Assembly (NCBI GenBank): GCA_030595015.1
Contig: JAUVDZ010000039.1
Span: forward strand, 1 to 9,138
Direction of reading: 5' to 3'
Length of the DNA stretch: 9,138 nt
Source: Candidatus Peregrinibacteria bacterium
GTDB taxonomy: Bacteria > Patescibacteriota > Gracilibacteria > UBA1369 > PNNO01
Shown: in pieces, positions 1 through 6,082 of the stretch
Position numbering within the stretch: position 1 is the stretch's first letter
Layout of the letters: each line of letters starts with the position of its first letter
Translations under genes and position numbers: made by a program
Notes under the pieces: generated by a model
The model's database searches: none
What the model was told of the DNA's origin: nothing
What the model saw: only the letters and a program-made list of their open reading frames with translations

Positions 1-1
1 G

Positions 2-607
2 ATTCTTGAAGCTATTTTTAATGAACAGGTGGAACTGAGTGAATGGCTTGGTAAAAACACATACACTATTAAAACTACGGAATATGATGATTTTGTTAAT
101 GGAACAGATATTGTCATTATGCTGGATGGTGAAATTCCAATTGCGATTGATGTGACGACTTCAAGTAAAGCTATTCCAGGAAAAATTGATAAAATAAGTA
201 ATGGGATTACGTCAGGTGAGCTTACTACAATTAAATATTTTGACGATGAATTCACCGGTGATAAAGGGATGAAAACGGGATTGCCAAGATTTGTAATTGG
301 AGCCGGTCCCAGAACTATTGATCATTTGACGCATCTTTGGATGGGGAAACGAAGTGATAAAAAGGCGCTTGCAAAAGAACCAATCCAACTTCAAATAATT
401 AAAGAGTTGATCATGCAGGCTGACAGATATGCCTCTCATGCTTTCAAAAAAGGACATCAAAGTATGTCAGATCATTTCATTAAAATTTCCCGAAAATTAA
501 AAAGACTTTTATTTGAAAAACAAAGAACAATTGTTTTTCCTGTTGATATTGGTCGTTATACAAGAGGCGATAAGGTGTATGAAAGTATTGAAAGAGAGAT
601 GCAATAA
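2..607 (+). CDS. 3' part of an unrecognised protein, faint PD-(D/E)XK-like pattern (5' end outside window)
   Basis: The frame is open from the first bases of the window. The GTG at 29 is therefore probably internal, and the true start lies upstream; 201 codons are visible, ending in TAA. I do not recognise the family. The visible part has a Glu in 'TTEYDDF', then 'GTDIVI', a short turn, and the hydrophobic strand 'IAIDVTTSS'. This order (Glu helix, Asp at strand start, Asp at next strand end) resembles the core of PD-(D/E)XK nuclease-like folds. The last motif reads DVT rather than ExK, so catalysis is doubtful. The C-terminal third is Lys/Arg-rich and helical ('KISRKLKRLLFEKQR'). There is no signal peptide in the visible part, so it is probably cytoplasmic. 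It is the only plus-strand gene and converges on the neighbouring minus-strand gene across a 39-bp gap with no clear terminator. Confidence 0.75.
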   Translation: MLEAIFNEQVELSEWLGKNTYTIKTTEYDDFVNGTDIVIMLDGEIPIAIDVTTSSKAIPGKIDKISNGITSGELTTIKYFDDEFTGDKGMKTGLPRFVIGAGPRTIDHLTHLWMGKRSDKKALAKEPIQLQIIKELIMQADRYASHAFKKGHQSMSDHFIKISRKLKRLLFEKQRTIVFPVDIGRYTRGDKVYESIEREMQ

Positions 608-646
608 GGGTTTGGCAGGGCTTAGTGGATCACGTTAGAACCGAGT

Positions 647-2974
647 TTATTTGTTGGTAGGGAAAATCTGTTTAACTTCTACTTTGATAGGTTCTCCTTT
701 TACGTTTGTTAGAGTAATTGAATTTTTAATACAGTCTTTTAAACGTCCACTTTGCCAGTTTATTAGTACTTTGGGAAGTTCTGTGGCTGGCTCGTTGTAT
801 TCAATATAAATTATTATTCGGTTTCCTTCCTCGCGGACAAATACATTCTGAGCAATTGCAACACTTTTAAAATGCAGATAACCTTCATAATTATCCATTT
901 CAATTATTCTATCAAAATTCTCTGTGATTTCTTTCCATCTAACCTGATTTTCTGGTTCGATTTTAGTCGGAGTTGCATCTATCAGGATTGTGCTCATTTT
1001 TTCTTTGCGTGACTTAACATATTTTGCCTTAATTTGCTTTATCTCTTCTGGATCTTCTACACCTTCAAGCTTCTTTTTTTCCTTATCAGATATTGCTTTG
1101 CATTCGTAATAGATTTCTTTAAAAATTGTTAGAAAAATGTCGTCTTTTTGAAGTTTTGAAAGTCTTTCGCCGATTAAATCCAGATTATCAGCAATTCTCA
1201 TTATTACAAGTAAGGGATCTGCAATAATCTCAGGATCTGAATTTTCTACATTCGATGTTTTCAAGAAAGCTCTTCCTTCTGCCATTTGTTCTTCATTAGG
1301 ATTGTCCGCACCATGATAAAGAATAGACATAATAAAGAGCTCATAGTTTTCTCTGGAAATATTTAATATTTTTTGAAATTTCTCATATGGAAAATATTTG
1401 TGTAACAATTCTGTACTAAAAGCTGCATGTTCCCATTTATGAATCTTTTTTGGGTCCGTTTTTTTATACTCCTCTTCCTGTTTAGCTTTTAATTTTGGAT
1501 AACCAATATCATGAAAAAGTGCAACTAACCTTGCAATAATGGTTGCATTTTCACCATATCTATCTTCATTGTTTTGTCTTAAAGTTTCTGATCCCTGAAT
1601 AATAGCATTTGTATAATTGACTGTATTTATACTGTGTTTTGCACCATGTGATACGTAATATTTTGGATCATCTATTTCCTGATCTTCAAGGGATTCACAA
1701 ATAAACTGGAATAATTCTTCAACTGCTTGAACATCCCGTTCTTCATGGGCTGTTTCATTTATCATAGAAATAGTTTCTTGTGCTGTTTGTAGAATACTTG
1801 CCTTAATTTTTTCTAAATCCTCTTGTGACTTTTGTTCATCTTCATGTAGTGCATTATTAGTTTTATCAAGCTTTGTGAAAGTATAATCGAATATTGCATA
1901 TGGATCACTTTCATTCCTTATTTCTCCAGCTTTTTCCTTTTTAAACGCAGCCTGAGCTAATTTTAATTTATAGAGTTTATTTTTATTTAATATTTCTTCC
2001 CATTCCTCTATATCAATTTCCAGAACAACGGTATCTTTATCAGTTAATGCTGAAGCTACATTCTTTCTTTCTCCTTTTAATGATTCAATATCTCCCACAA
2101 AATCATTTTCCTGAAGTGTGGAAAGATAACGTGAATCTCTTAATATAAATGCTGAACCCTGAAGGATAATTCTAAATTTAGTCTCATCCTGGCCCTGAGT
2201 ACTCATTGATTGATATTCCCGATATGTATTAATTCTGCTTTTTTCAAGTAATTCTTTTGCCACTGGTTCGGGCATTCCTATTTCCCTTGTTAATTTTTCC
2301 AGTATTTCAGTTTTTTTTCTTTCAAGAGCTTCTAAGAAAGTGTTTCTATCAATACGTAATAGAACAGCTGTATCCGAAGCAACAACATTACTTGAATCAT
2401 TGATTTTATCATTTAATATCGCTTGTTCTCCAAGATATGCAAAGGGTATATTATCAGCTGATTTTATAACATTTCCCTCAATATCTTTACGTTCATATCT
2501 AACTACTCCGTCCATTATTACAAAAAAATGAACATCTTCATCATCAGTTTCTTTTTCTAGTCTTTTTGAAAGATCCAAAATAACATCCCCTTTACTTGCT
2601 TTAAAAATAACAACTCCTTCATGTAGTTTCTCTTTAATAAAATCCCAATCTATAAAATCAATCAGTGGGCCAGATCTATCCTTATGTTCTATTAATTCAT
2701 CGAGAAATGAATACTTAGTAGTTAGATCCTCATAATGTGCTAATGCCAGCTTATAATGATCTGCAAGCTGATTTGCTAAACTTTCATCTTCAATTATTGG
2801 AAGTAGTTTTTTTTTAAGTTCAGTAGTAGTTTGTCCGATTATATCTATTGATTCAATTTGTTCTAATTCTTTTGGACTTAAGGGAAGCTCTCTAGCACTT
2901 TTTACGAGAATAGAAATAGAGTGTTGTGCTAACTTATTTTCATCCGGCTCTTCACGTGGGGTTTTTTTTGTCAT
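647..2974 (-). CDS. Tandem cNMP-binding-like domains + HD phosphohydrolase, 775 aa
   Basis: Predicted soluble signalling protein. Residues ~1-110 are helical. A first cyclic-nucleotide-binding-like beta-roll spans ~111-225 ('FFVIMDGVVRYE', 'YLGEQAIL'). A second spans ~246-336 ('FRIILQGSAFILRD', 'FVGDIESL'). A charged, probably coiled linker follows, then an HD domain at ~438-600. Its metal ligands look complete: H447 ('GAKHS'), H488-D489 ('LFHDIGYP'), H512 and H516 ('HKWEHAA'), H554 ('LYHGAD') and D596 ('RIADNLD'). A C-terminal region of ~175 residues is unassigned. In the first roll the usual phosphate-binding Arg is replaced by Ser/Asn; the second has Gly-Asp for Gly-Glu but may keep an Arg (R303). 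Ligand and substrate are unknown. The ATG at 2974 is chosen because any earlier start would run through the tRNA-Trp gene, and a promoter ends just upstream. No Shine-Dalgarno motif is seen. Confidence 0.9.
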   Translation of the reverse strand: MTKKTPREEPDENKLAQHSISILVKSARELPLSPKELEQIESIDIIGQTTTELKKKLLPIIEDESLANQLADHYKLALAHYEDLTTKYSFLDELIEHKDRSGPLIDFIDWDFIKEKLHEGVVIFKASKGDVILDLSKRLEKETDDEDVHFFVIMDGVVRYERKDIEGNVIKSADNIPFAYLGEQAILNDKINDSSNVVASDTAVLLRIDRNTFLEALERKKTEILEKLTREIGMPEPVAKELLEKSRINTYREYQSMSTQGQDETKFRIILQGSAFILRDSRYLSTLQENDFVGDIESLKGERKNVASALTDKDTVVLEIDIEEWEEILNKNKLYKLKLAQAAFKKEKAGEIRNESDPYAIFDYTFTKLDKTNNALHEDEQKSQEDLEKIKASILQTAQETISMINETAHEERDVQAVEELFQFICESLEDQEIDDPKYYVSHGAKHSINTVNYTNAIIQGSETLRQNNEDRYGENATIIARLVALFHDIGYPKLKAKQEEEYKKTDPKKIHKWEHAAFSTELLHKYFPYEKFQKILNISRENYELFIMSILYHGADNPNEEQMAEGRAFLKTSNVENSDPEIIADPLLVIMRIADNLDLIGERLSKLQKDDIFLTIFKEIYYECKAISDKEKKKLEGVEDPEEIKQIKAKYVKSRKEKMSTILIDATPTKIEPENQVRWKEITENFDRIIEMDNYEGYLHFKSVAIAQNVFVREEGNRIIIYIEYNEPATELPKVLINWQSGRLKDCIKNSITLTNVKGEPIKVEVKQIFPTNK

Positions 2975-2998
2975 TTTTATTTTTATTGTACTTTTAAT

Positions 2999-3027
2999 AT
3001 TATACCACAAAAAGGACAATATCGCAA
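2999..3027 (-). promoter_or_regulatory. Putative sigma70-type promoter for the cNMP/HD gene
   Basis: On the minus strand, TTGCGA (3027-3022) is separated by 17 bp from a perfect TATAAT (3004-2999). This would start transcription near 2992, giving a leader of only about 18 nt before the ATG at 2974. It lies directly after the 3' end of the tRNA gene, so the HD gene can be transcribed independently of the tRNA. Confidence 0.6.
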
Positions 3028-3031
3028 TTGC

Positions 3032-3106
3032 TGGCAGGGCCATCAGGATTTGAACCCGAACTTTTGGTTTTGGAGACCAACGTGCTACCATTAACACTAT
3101 AGCCCT
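3032..3106 (-). tRNA. trpT: tRNA-Trp (anticodon CCA)
   Basis: The minus strand folds into a full cloverleaf. The acceptor stem AGGGCTA/TGGCCCT has seven pairs (one G-U). The D stem is GTGT/GCAC with a TAATGGTA loop. The anticodon stem TTGGT/ACCAA carries the loop CTCCAAA, so the anticodon is CCA. The T stem TCGGG/CCTGA carries the loop TTCAAAT. The discriminator is G73 and the 3' CCA is encoded. A1-U72 and G73 match known bacterial tRNA-Trp identity elements. The length is 75 nt including CCA. Confidence 0.96.
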
Positions 3107-3120
3107 GTGATGAGTTTTTT

Positions 3121-3175
3121 GCTTCGCTCGGCCCTTCGGGCCTCGCTCCACAGAGCTCGCATTCGCTCGCTCCAG
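3121..3175. repeat. GC-rich repeat element with TCGCTC units and a GGCCC/GGGCC hairpin
   Basis: A roughly 55-bp GC-rich island in AT-rich DNA, 15 bp upstream of tRNA-Trp. TCGCTC occurs four times (3124, 3143, 3163, 3167), the first three spaced 19-20 bp apart. Positions 3130-3142 form a perfect inverted repeat, GGCCC-TTC-GGGCC. On the minus strand it is followed, after about ten bases, by an A-run rather than a T-run, so it is not a classical terminator for the lipoprotein gene. It may be a REP-like dispersed element or a structured tRNA leader; its function is unknown. Confidence 0.55.
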
Positions 3176-3182
3176 CTTGCTT

Positions 3183-3212
3183 AGTATATTACATTTAGGC
3201 GCTTTTTCGCAA
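3183..3212 (-). promoter_or_regulatory. Putative promoter for tRNA-Trp
   Basis: Minus-strand TTGCGA (3212-3207), an 18-bp spacer, and TATACT (3188-3183, five of six matches to TATAAT). It uses the same -35 hexamer as the promoter of the downstream HD gene. Transcription would start near 3176 and give the tRNA a leader of about 70 nt that contains the GC-rich hairpin element. Confidence 0.5.
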
Positions 3213-3228
3213 TAAGAATCTCAAACTA

Positions 3229-4908
3229 CTAAACCGGATCGTCGATTTTTATAAATCCAACGCTCTCGTCAACTTTATCTACACCGATCATGTATTTTAT
3301 TGGAGCAAAATATGTTTTAACTAACTCGTATGCTTCGCGTGCCTTGTCATCCATTGGGCCTTGTACTTTTTCCATTGATTCAAATAAAACATCTACATAT
3401 TTAAAGGCTTCATCTACTGCAACATATGATAAATTATAAGGATAATCTTTGAACATTTCACGTGCCGCGATTATCTCTGCATTTTCTCCGATGGTTTTAA
3501 CTTCGCCGAAATCTTTGTCGAGTCCTGAGTAAGTTGAGATTATCAAATAATTGTTTACTGTAAGCCCATAATAGATTTCGATTGGTTCTGTGAATAAGCC
3601 AGATGGAAGTCCTGCGGCAAGCAATTCTTCTTCTGTCATTGTACTAAAATCAAAGCTCATTCTATTGATTTCACTTTTTCCAATTGCAACAACATCTTTT
3701 GAAAGAAATCGATTAATATCAACATCGCTTGAAGCTTCTGCAATCATTCCATCGTAGGCTTGTTGCAAAGCTAAATCCAACAAATCAATAACTTTCTGAG
3801 CCGATTCAGGGTTTGAACTCGCATCAACATAAATAGACATTGCCGGAATCATTGAGTCGTTTCGTTGTAGAACAAAGGCAAAACCTTTATCCATAAAACT
3901 CAAAATATCTTCGCGCAAATCAAGATCAATGGTTTTTTTAATTAATAGTTCTGCTTTTCTCAACTCTTTTCTGGTATCTTCATCAAATTCATACATCTTG
4001 TCGAACGCTTCTTCCACGGCTTGTTTAAGCCCATAACTTTCCATGTACATAATTAGATTATCGCCGGGAATTCCGTTATATAAATAAGGTTCGTGATACT
4101 CGATATTGAATTTTCCTGAATATGCAGGCAGGGCAACCATTTTTAATCCATCATTTTCAGCATAAATTGCCATGATTATTGAAAGATCAAAATCCTCTTT
4201 TAGCATTAGTGGATACGCCTGAGCGTCATCCAGGCTTGCGATTAAATCAAAATAGTTCTCGTAGTTAAGGTAGAGGTTTGCGATATATGGCTGTTGAAGT
4301 TTTTCATATGCTTTTTTAAACATTTCATTTGATAAAAGCGAATCTTCATTGTTTTTCATTCGTCTAAGGCTCTCTAGTCTAAGCTGTTTTTTGTTAGTCA
4401 GAAGGAATGTGTCTTTATATGTAGCCAGATAAAAATCATCATTTTCATTGTCATAAACTGTTTCGCTGAATTGTTCAGATTTTGTATAATCTTCTAAAAG
4501 TTCAGTGAGTTTTGCTGGATCTTCAAGAGTTGCAGCAAGATACATATTGGGATCGTCTTCAGTATTTTCAGGGTCAATTGATATTCCTAAAATGATTCGT
4601 GCGTTTTCTCCAAAAGCAGGAAGTAGATCGAATTCCATTTGAAGTTCTTCAAGAAAGCCTTCTACAAATTTGGTTGTTGTTTCTTGTGGGAATTTAGTCA
4701 TCAAAGCTTTGAAATCTTCTTTTTGACTTTCGCTGTTTAGGTTTACAGAGAACGCCAGAACAGTGTCGGCTGGCAGGAAGTTTTCGAGTTCTACCCCTTG
4801 TTGTGATTTTTCTGAATCGTGAAGTTCGAGTTTGCTTGTGCAACCCGTTAGCAACATGCTAAAAATAGCCGCTAGCAATAGCGCCTTTAATAAATTAGAA
4901 ACTTTCAT
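3229..4908 (-). CDS. DUF3352-like secreted lipoprotein, 559 aa
   Basis: The N-terminus has a basic start, a hydrophobic stretch (residues ~6-20) and the lipobox LLTGC with Cys23. It should be exported, cleaved before Cys23 and anchored by lipid to the outer face of the membrane. The mature part starts with 'ENFLPADTVLAFSVNL', which resembles the start of the DUF3352 family; no function is established for that family. There is a two-fold internal similarity: 'FLPADTVLAF' (44-53) resembles 'GIPGDNLIMY' (279-288), and 'SNEMFKKAYEKL..YIANLYLNYENYFDLIAS' (193-225) resembles 'AREMFKDYPYNLSYVAVDEAFKYVDVLFES' (482-511). It contains no catalytic motif I recognise. It starts 32 bp after the bL33 gene on the same strand and is probably co-transcribed with it. 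It ends in TAG. Its start lacks a Shine-Dalgarno motif. Confidence 0.85.
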   Translation of the reverse strand: MKVSNLLKALLLAAIFSMLLTGCTSKLELHDSEKSQQGVELENFLPADTVLAFSVNLNSESQKEDFKALMTKFPQETTTKFVEGFLEELQMEFDLLPAFGENARIILGISIDPENTEDDPNMYLAATLEDPAKLTELLEDYTKSEQFSETVYDNENDDFYLATYKDTFLLTNKKQLRLESLRRMKNNEDSLLSNEMFKKAYEKLQQPYIANLYLNYENYFDLIASLDDAQAYPLMLKEDFDLSIIMAIYAENDGLKMVALPAYSGKFNIEYHEPYLYNGIPGDNLIMYMESYGLKQAVEEAFDKMYEFDEDTRKELRKAELLIKKTIDLDLREDILSFMDKGFAFVLQRNDSMIPAMSIYVDASSNPESAQKVIDLLDLALQQAYDGMIAEASSDVDINRFLSKDVVAIGKSEINRMSFDFSTMTEEELLAAGLPSGLFTEPIEIYYGLTVNNYLIISTYSGLDKDFGEVKTIGENAEIIAAREMFKDYPYNLSYVAVDEAFKYVDVLFESMEKVQGPMDDKAREAYELVKTYFAPIKYMIGVDKVDESVGFIKIDDPV

Positions 4909-4940
4909 AATAAATATATTAGAAAATATTTTTTGATGAA

Positions 4941-5120
4941 TTAGCTGCTTTTTTTGGCGTCTTTTCGTTTAGCCGGAGTGTGTTTTCGGCATTTTTTACA
5001 ATATTTCTTCACTTCTTTAGTGATTTCGTCATTTCTTCGCTTGTCGTAAGCCGTAGTTTGGATTATGGTTTTGCAATCAGTGCATCTCCATACCGCGAAT
5101 TGACTTTTTCCGTGTGACAT
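4941..5120 (-). CDS. rpmG: 50S ribosomal protein L33 (bL33), 59 aa
   Basis: A component of the large ribosomal subunit near the E site. The translation starts MSHGKSQFAVWRCTDCKT and continues with 'QTTAYDKRRND' and 'KKYCKKCRKHTPAKRKDAKK'. This matches bL33: a CxxC pair (C13, C16), a second CxxC pair (C41, C44) in the typical 'KYCxxCxxHT' context, and a basic tail. With all four cysteines it is the zinc-binding form. The length (59 aa) is slightly above the usual 49-56. The ATG is preceded by 'aataaatctaaag', with no Shine-Dalgarno motif. A promoter candidate lies about 28 bp upstream, and the lipoprotein gene follows after 32 bp. The small size makes this gene easy to miss. Confidence 0.93.
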   Translation of the reverse strand: MSHGKSQFAVWRCTDCKTIIQTTAYDKRRNDEITKEVKKYCKKCRKHTPAKRKDAKKSS

Positions 5121-5147
5121 CTTTAGATTTATTAATTATGCTATGGG

Positions 5148-5176
5148 ATTATATGGGAAGGGGAGCGAAAAAACAA
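5148..5176 (-). promoter_or_regulatory. Putative promoter for bL33 and the lipoprotein gene
   Basis: Minus-strand TTGTTT (5176-5171), a 17-bp spacer, and a perfect TATAAT (5153-5148). The -35 match is weak. It lies in the gap between the ribbon-helix-helix gene stop and the bL33 start, which supports a separate bL33-lipoprotein transcript with a leader of about 20 nt. Confidence 0.5.
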
Positions 5177-5182
5177 GAGAAA

Positions 5183-5479
5183 TTAATAGAACCTGGCATT
5201 GGTTTTTTTATTTCCAAGTTCATATAAATCTTTGAGGCGTGGCGGGTAAACTTTAAAACCATTGGGATTGATCTTGCGTTCGGCCTTTTCCCTAAGCCAT
5301 CGTTCAAATAGCTGACAAATATCATCATCTCCAACATAAAAACCAACACCATTCTGCGAAGTGAAGGATGCCAAAAAAACTTTAATTAAAGCGCTTAGTG
5401 AAATGTTAAGCTGATTTTTACATTTCTGTTTTGCATTTTTGTGGAGATTATCCTCTAAAAGAATAGTGATCTTCTTCAT
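5183..5479 (-). CDS. Ribbon-helix-helix (RelB/DinJ-antitoxin-like) DNA-binding protein, 98 aa
   Basis: The N-terminus MKKITILLEDNLHKNAKQKC, followed by 'NQLNISLSALIKVFLASF', has the form of a ribbon-helix-helix domain as in RelB/DinJ-type antitoxins: a short beta strand of alternating residues, a first helix, a turn, and a second helix with hydrophobic spacing. A C-terminal part (~45-98) contains 'NGVGFYVGDDDICQLFERWLREK' and 'PPRLKDLYELG', which I do not recognise. The start at 5479 is chosen because upstream in-frame starts would overlap the end of the preceding cohesin gene, and the RHH strand begins right at this Met. No toxin gene lies beside it: the next gene downstream is bL33 and the one upstream encodes a secreted cohesin. 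It may be an orphan antitoxin or a stand-alone regulator. A direct repeat 30 bp upstream could be its operator. It ends in TAA. Confidence 0.75.
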   Translation of the reverse strand: MKKITILLEDNLHKNAKQKCKNQLNISLSALIKVFLASFTSQNGVGFYVGDDDICQLFERWLREKAERKINPNGFKVYPPRLKDLYELGNKKTNARFY

Positions 5480-5509
5480 GGTAGTATATTTTAAGTGTAT
5501 TATCAGATT

Positions 5510-5530
5510 TGACGGCAAAATGACGGCAAA
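5510..5530. repeat. Two 10-bp direct repeats TGACGGCAAA, possible operator
   Basis: TGACGGCAAA occurs at 5510-5519 and again at 5521-5530, identical and with an 11-bp period (about one helical turn, so both copies face the same side of DNA). The repeats lie 31 bp upstream of the start of the ribbon-helix-helix gene and 23 bp after the end of the cohesin gene. RHH repressors typically bind short paired repeats in their own promoters, so autoregulation is a reasonable inference. Confidence 0.6.
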
Positions 5531-5552
5531 TTTGATAGTGGTGTAGAGCAAG

Positions 5553-6032
5553 CTAAACAGTTCCAAATTCAACATTCTCGATGTCCATGCGTTCTTTATC
5601 AAATGTCGAGAAAACGCCTTGTTCAAAGACAAATCCATAAATACTTGGGTCGTAGATTTTTTTCTTAAAATATAGTTTTAAGAACGTGCCTTCCGATTTA
5701 TCAATGAGCTGACCTCTTTTAAGTGATAAGCCAGTAACAATTTTAGATTCATTTTGATCTTTTGAAACGAGTGTAAGTGGATCGTTTTCAGTTGTGAAAT
5801 AATCACCCAAAGTGAAATGATCGAACTCAAACAGTTTTTCGTCATAATTAAGATGAAAAGCAAGACCGAAAAAGGGGTGTTCGAGGTTAAATCCTTCTAT
5901 TCGGACAACGTGAAATCTTTCATCCTGTTCGTGAACAAGGTTGATGAAGCCTGCTGATTTGCCGTGAATGGAGAGGCCGAAGCCTGTTATGCAGAGAATA
6001 ATAATAAATAGGGTTAGTGATAGTTTTTTCAT
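5553..6032 (-). CDS. Secreted single-domain cohesin-like protein, 159 aa
   Basis: Residues 1-~25 form a signal peptide (KK, then a hydrophobic run ending near 'SIHGKSAG'). It has no lipobox, transmembrane anchor or sortase motif, so it is probably released or held by partners. The remaining ~130 residues fit one cohesin-type beta-sandwich: 'FFGLAFHLNYDEKLFEFDHF' (54-73), 'SKIVTGLSLKRG' (96-107), 'SEGTFLKLYFKKK' (113-125), and a final strand 'ENVEFGTV'. These correspond to the cohesin pattern of 'Y(D/N)xxxLxF', 'G.i..g.s' and 'sG.l..l.F'. Cohesins bind dockerins. The upstream neighbour, 50 bp away on the same strand, carries both a cohesin and a dockerin, so that protein is the obvious candidate partner. 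Assignment as cohesin is by pattern and context; the sequence is divergent. It ends in TAG. Confidence 0.75.
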   Translation of the reverse strand: MKKLSLTLFIIILCITGFGLSIHGKSAGFINLVHEQDERFHVVRIEGFNLEHPFFGLAFHLNYDEKLFEFDHFTLGDYFTTENDPLTLVSKDQNESKIVTGLSLKRGQLIDKSEGTFLKLYFKKKIYDPSIYGFVFEQGVFSTFDKERMDIENVEFGTV

Positions 6033-6044
6033 GATTGATTTGGT

Positions 6045-6073
6045 GGCGGCACGCGATTGAATTGCATGCCGCC
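6045..6073 (-). other. Strong intergenic hairpin between the dockerin gene and the cohesin gene
   Basis: Minus-strand GGCGGCATGC, a 9-nt loop AATTCAATC, then GCGTGCCGCC: ten pairs including one G-U. It begins 9 nt after the stop of the LTD-cohesin-dockerin gene and ends 12 nt before the ATG of the cohesin gene. No T-run follows on the minus strand, so it is not a canonical Rho-independent terminator. It may stabilise the upstream mRNA end, act as a processing site, or modulate translation of the second gene. Confidence 0.65.
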
Positions 6074-6082
6074 TTATTAAAG

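Noticed and set aside
212..460. 82-codon minus-strand frame inside the first gene
   Set aside because: It is antisense to a long, well-behaved frame and has no domain-like pattern.
608..646. Bidirectional terminator between the two convergent genes
   Set aside because: Only a trivial GTG-GAT-CAC stem is present, with no T-run on either strand.
2340..2531. Plus-strand short frame inside the cNMP/HD gene; similar frames at 7847-8035, 8145-8351 and 8668-8862
   Set aside because: All are antisense shadows of long coding frames without recognisable protein features.
3130..3142. GGCCC/GGGCC hairpin as a terminator of the lipoprotein gene
   Set aside because: On the minus strand it is followed by an A-run, not a T-run, and a promoter lies between it and the lipoprotein stop.
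2975..3151. A 59-residue N-terminal extension of the cNMP/HD protein, starting at 3151
   Set aside because: It would translate the whole tRNA-Trp gene and part of the GC-rich repeat. Its sequence looks random, and a promoter lies between it and the ATG at 2974.
5149..5352. 67-codon minus-strand frame
   Set aside because: It lies in another frame within the ribbon-helix-helix gene, has no recognisable features, and runs into the bL33 promoter.
5121..5552. A toxin-antitoxin pair at the ribbon-helix-helix gene
   Set aside because: There is no toxin-sized frame adjacent on either side; the neighbours are bL33 and a secreted cohesin.
5480..5638. Longer start for the ribbon-helix-helix gene at 5638
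   Set aside because: It would overlap the end of the same-strand cohesin gene and translate the direct repeat. The recognisable domain begins at the Met at 5479.
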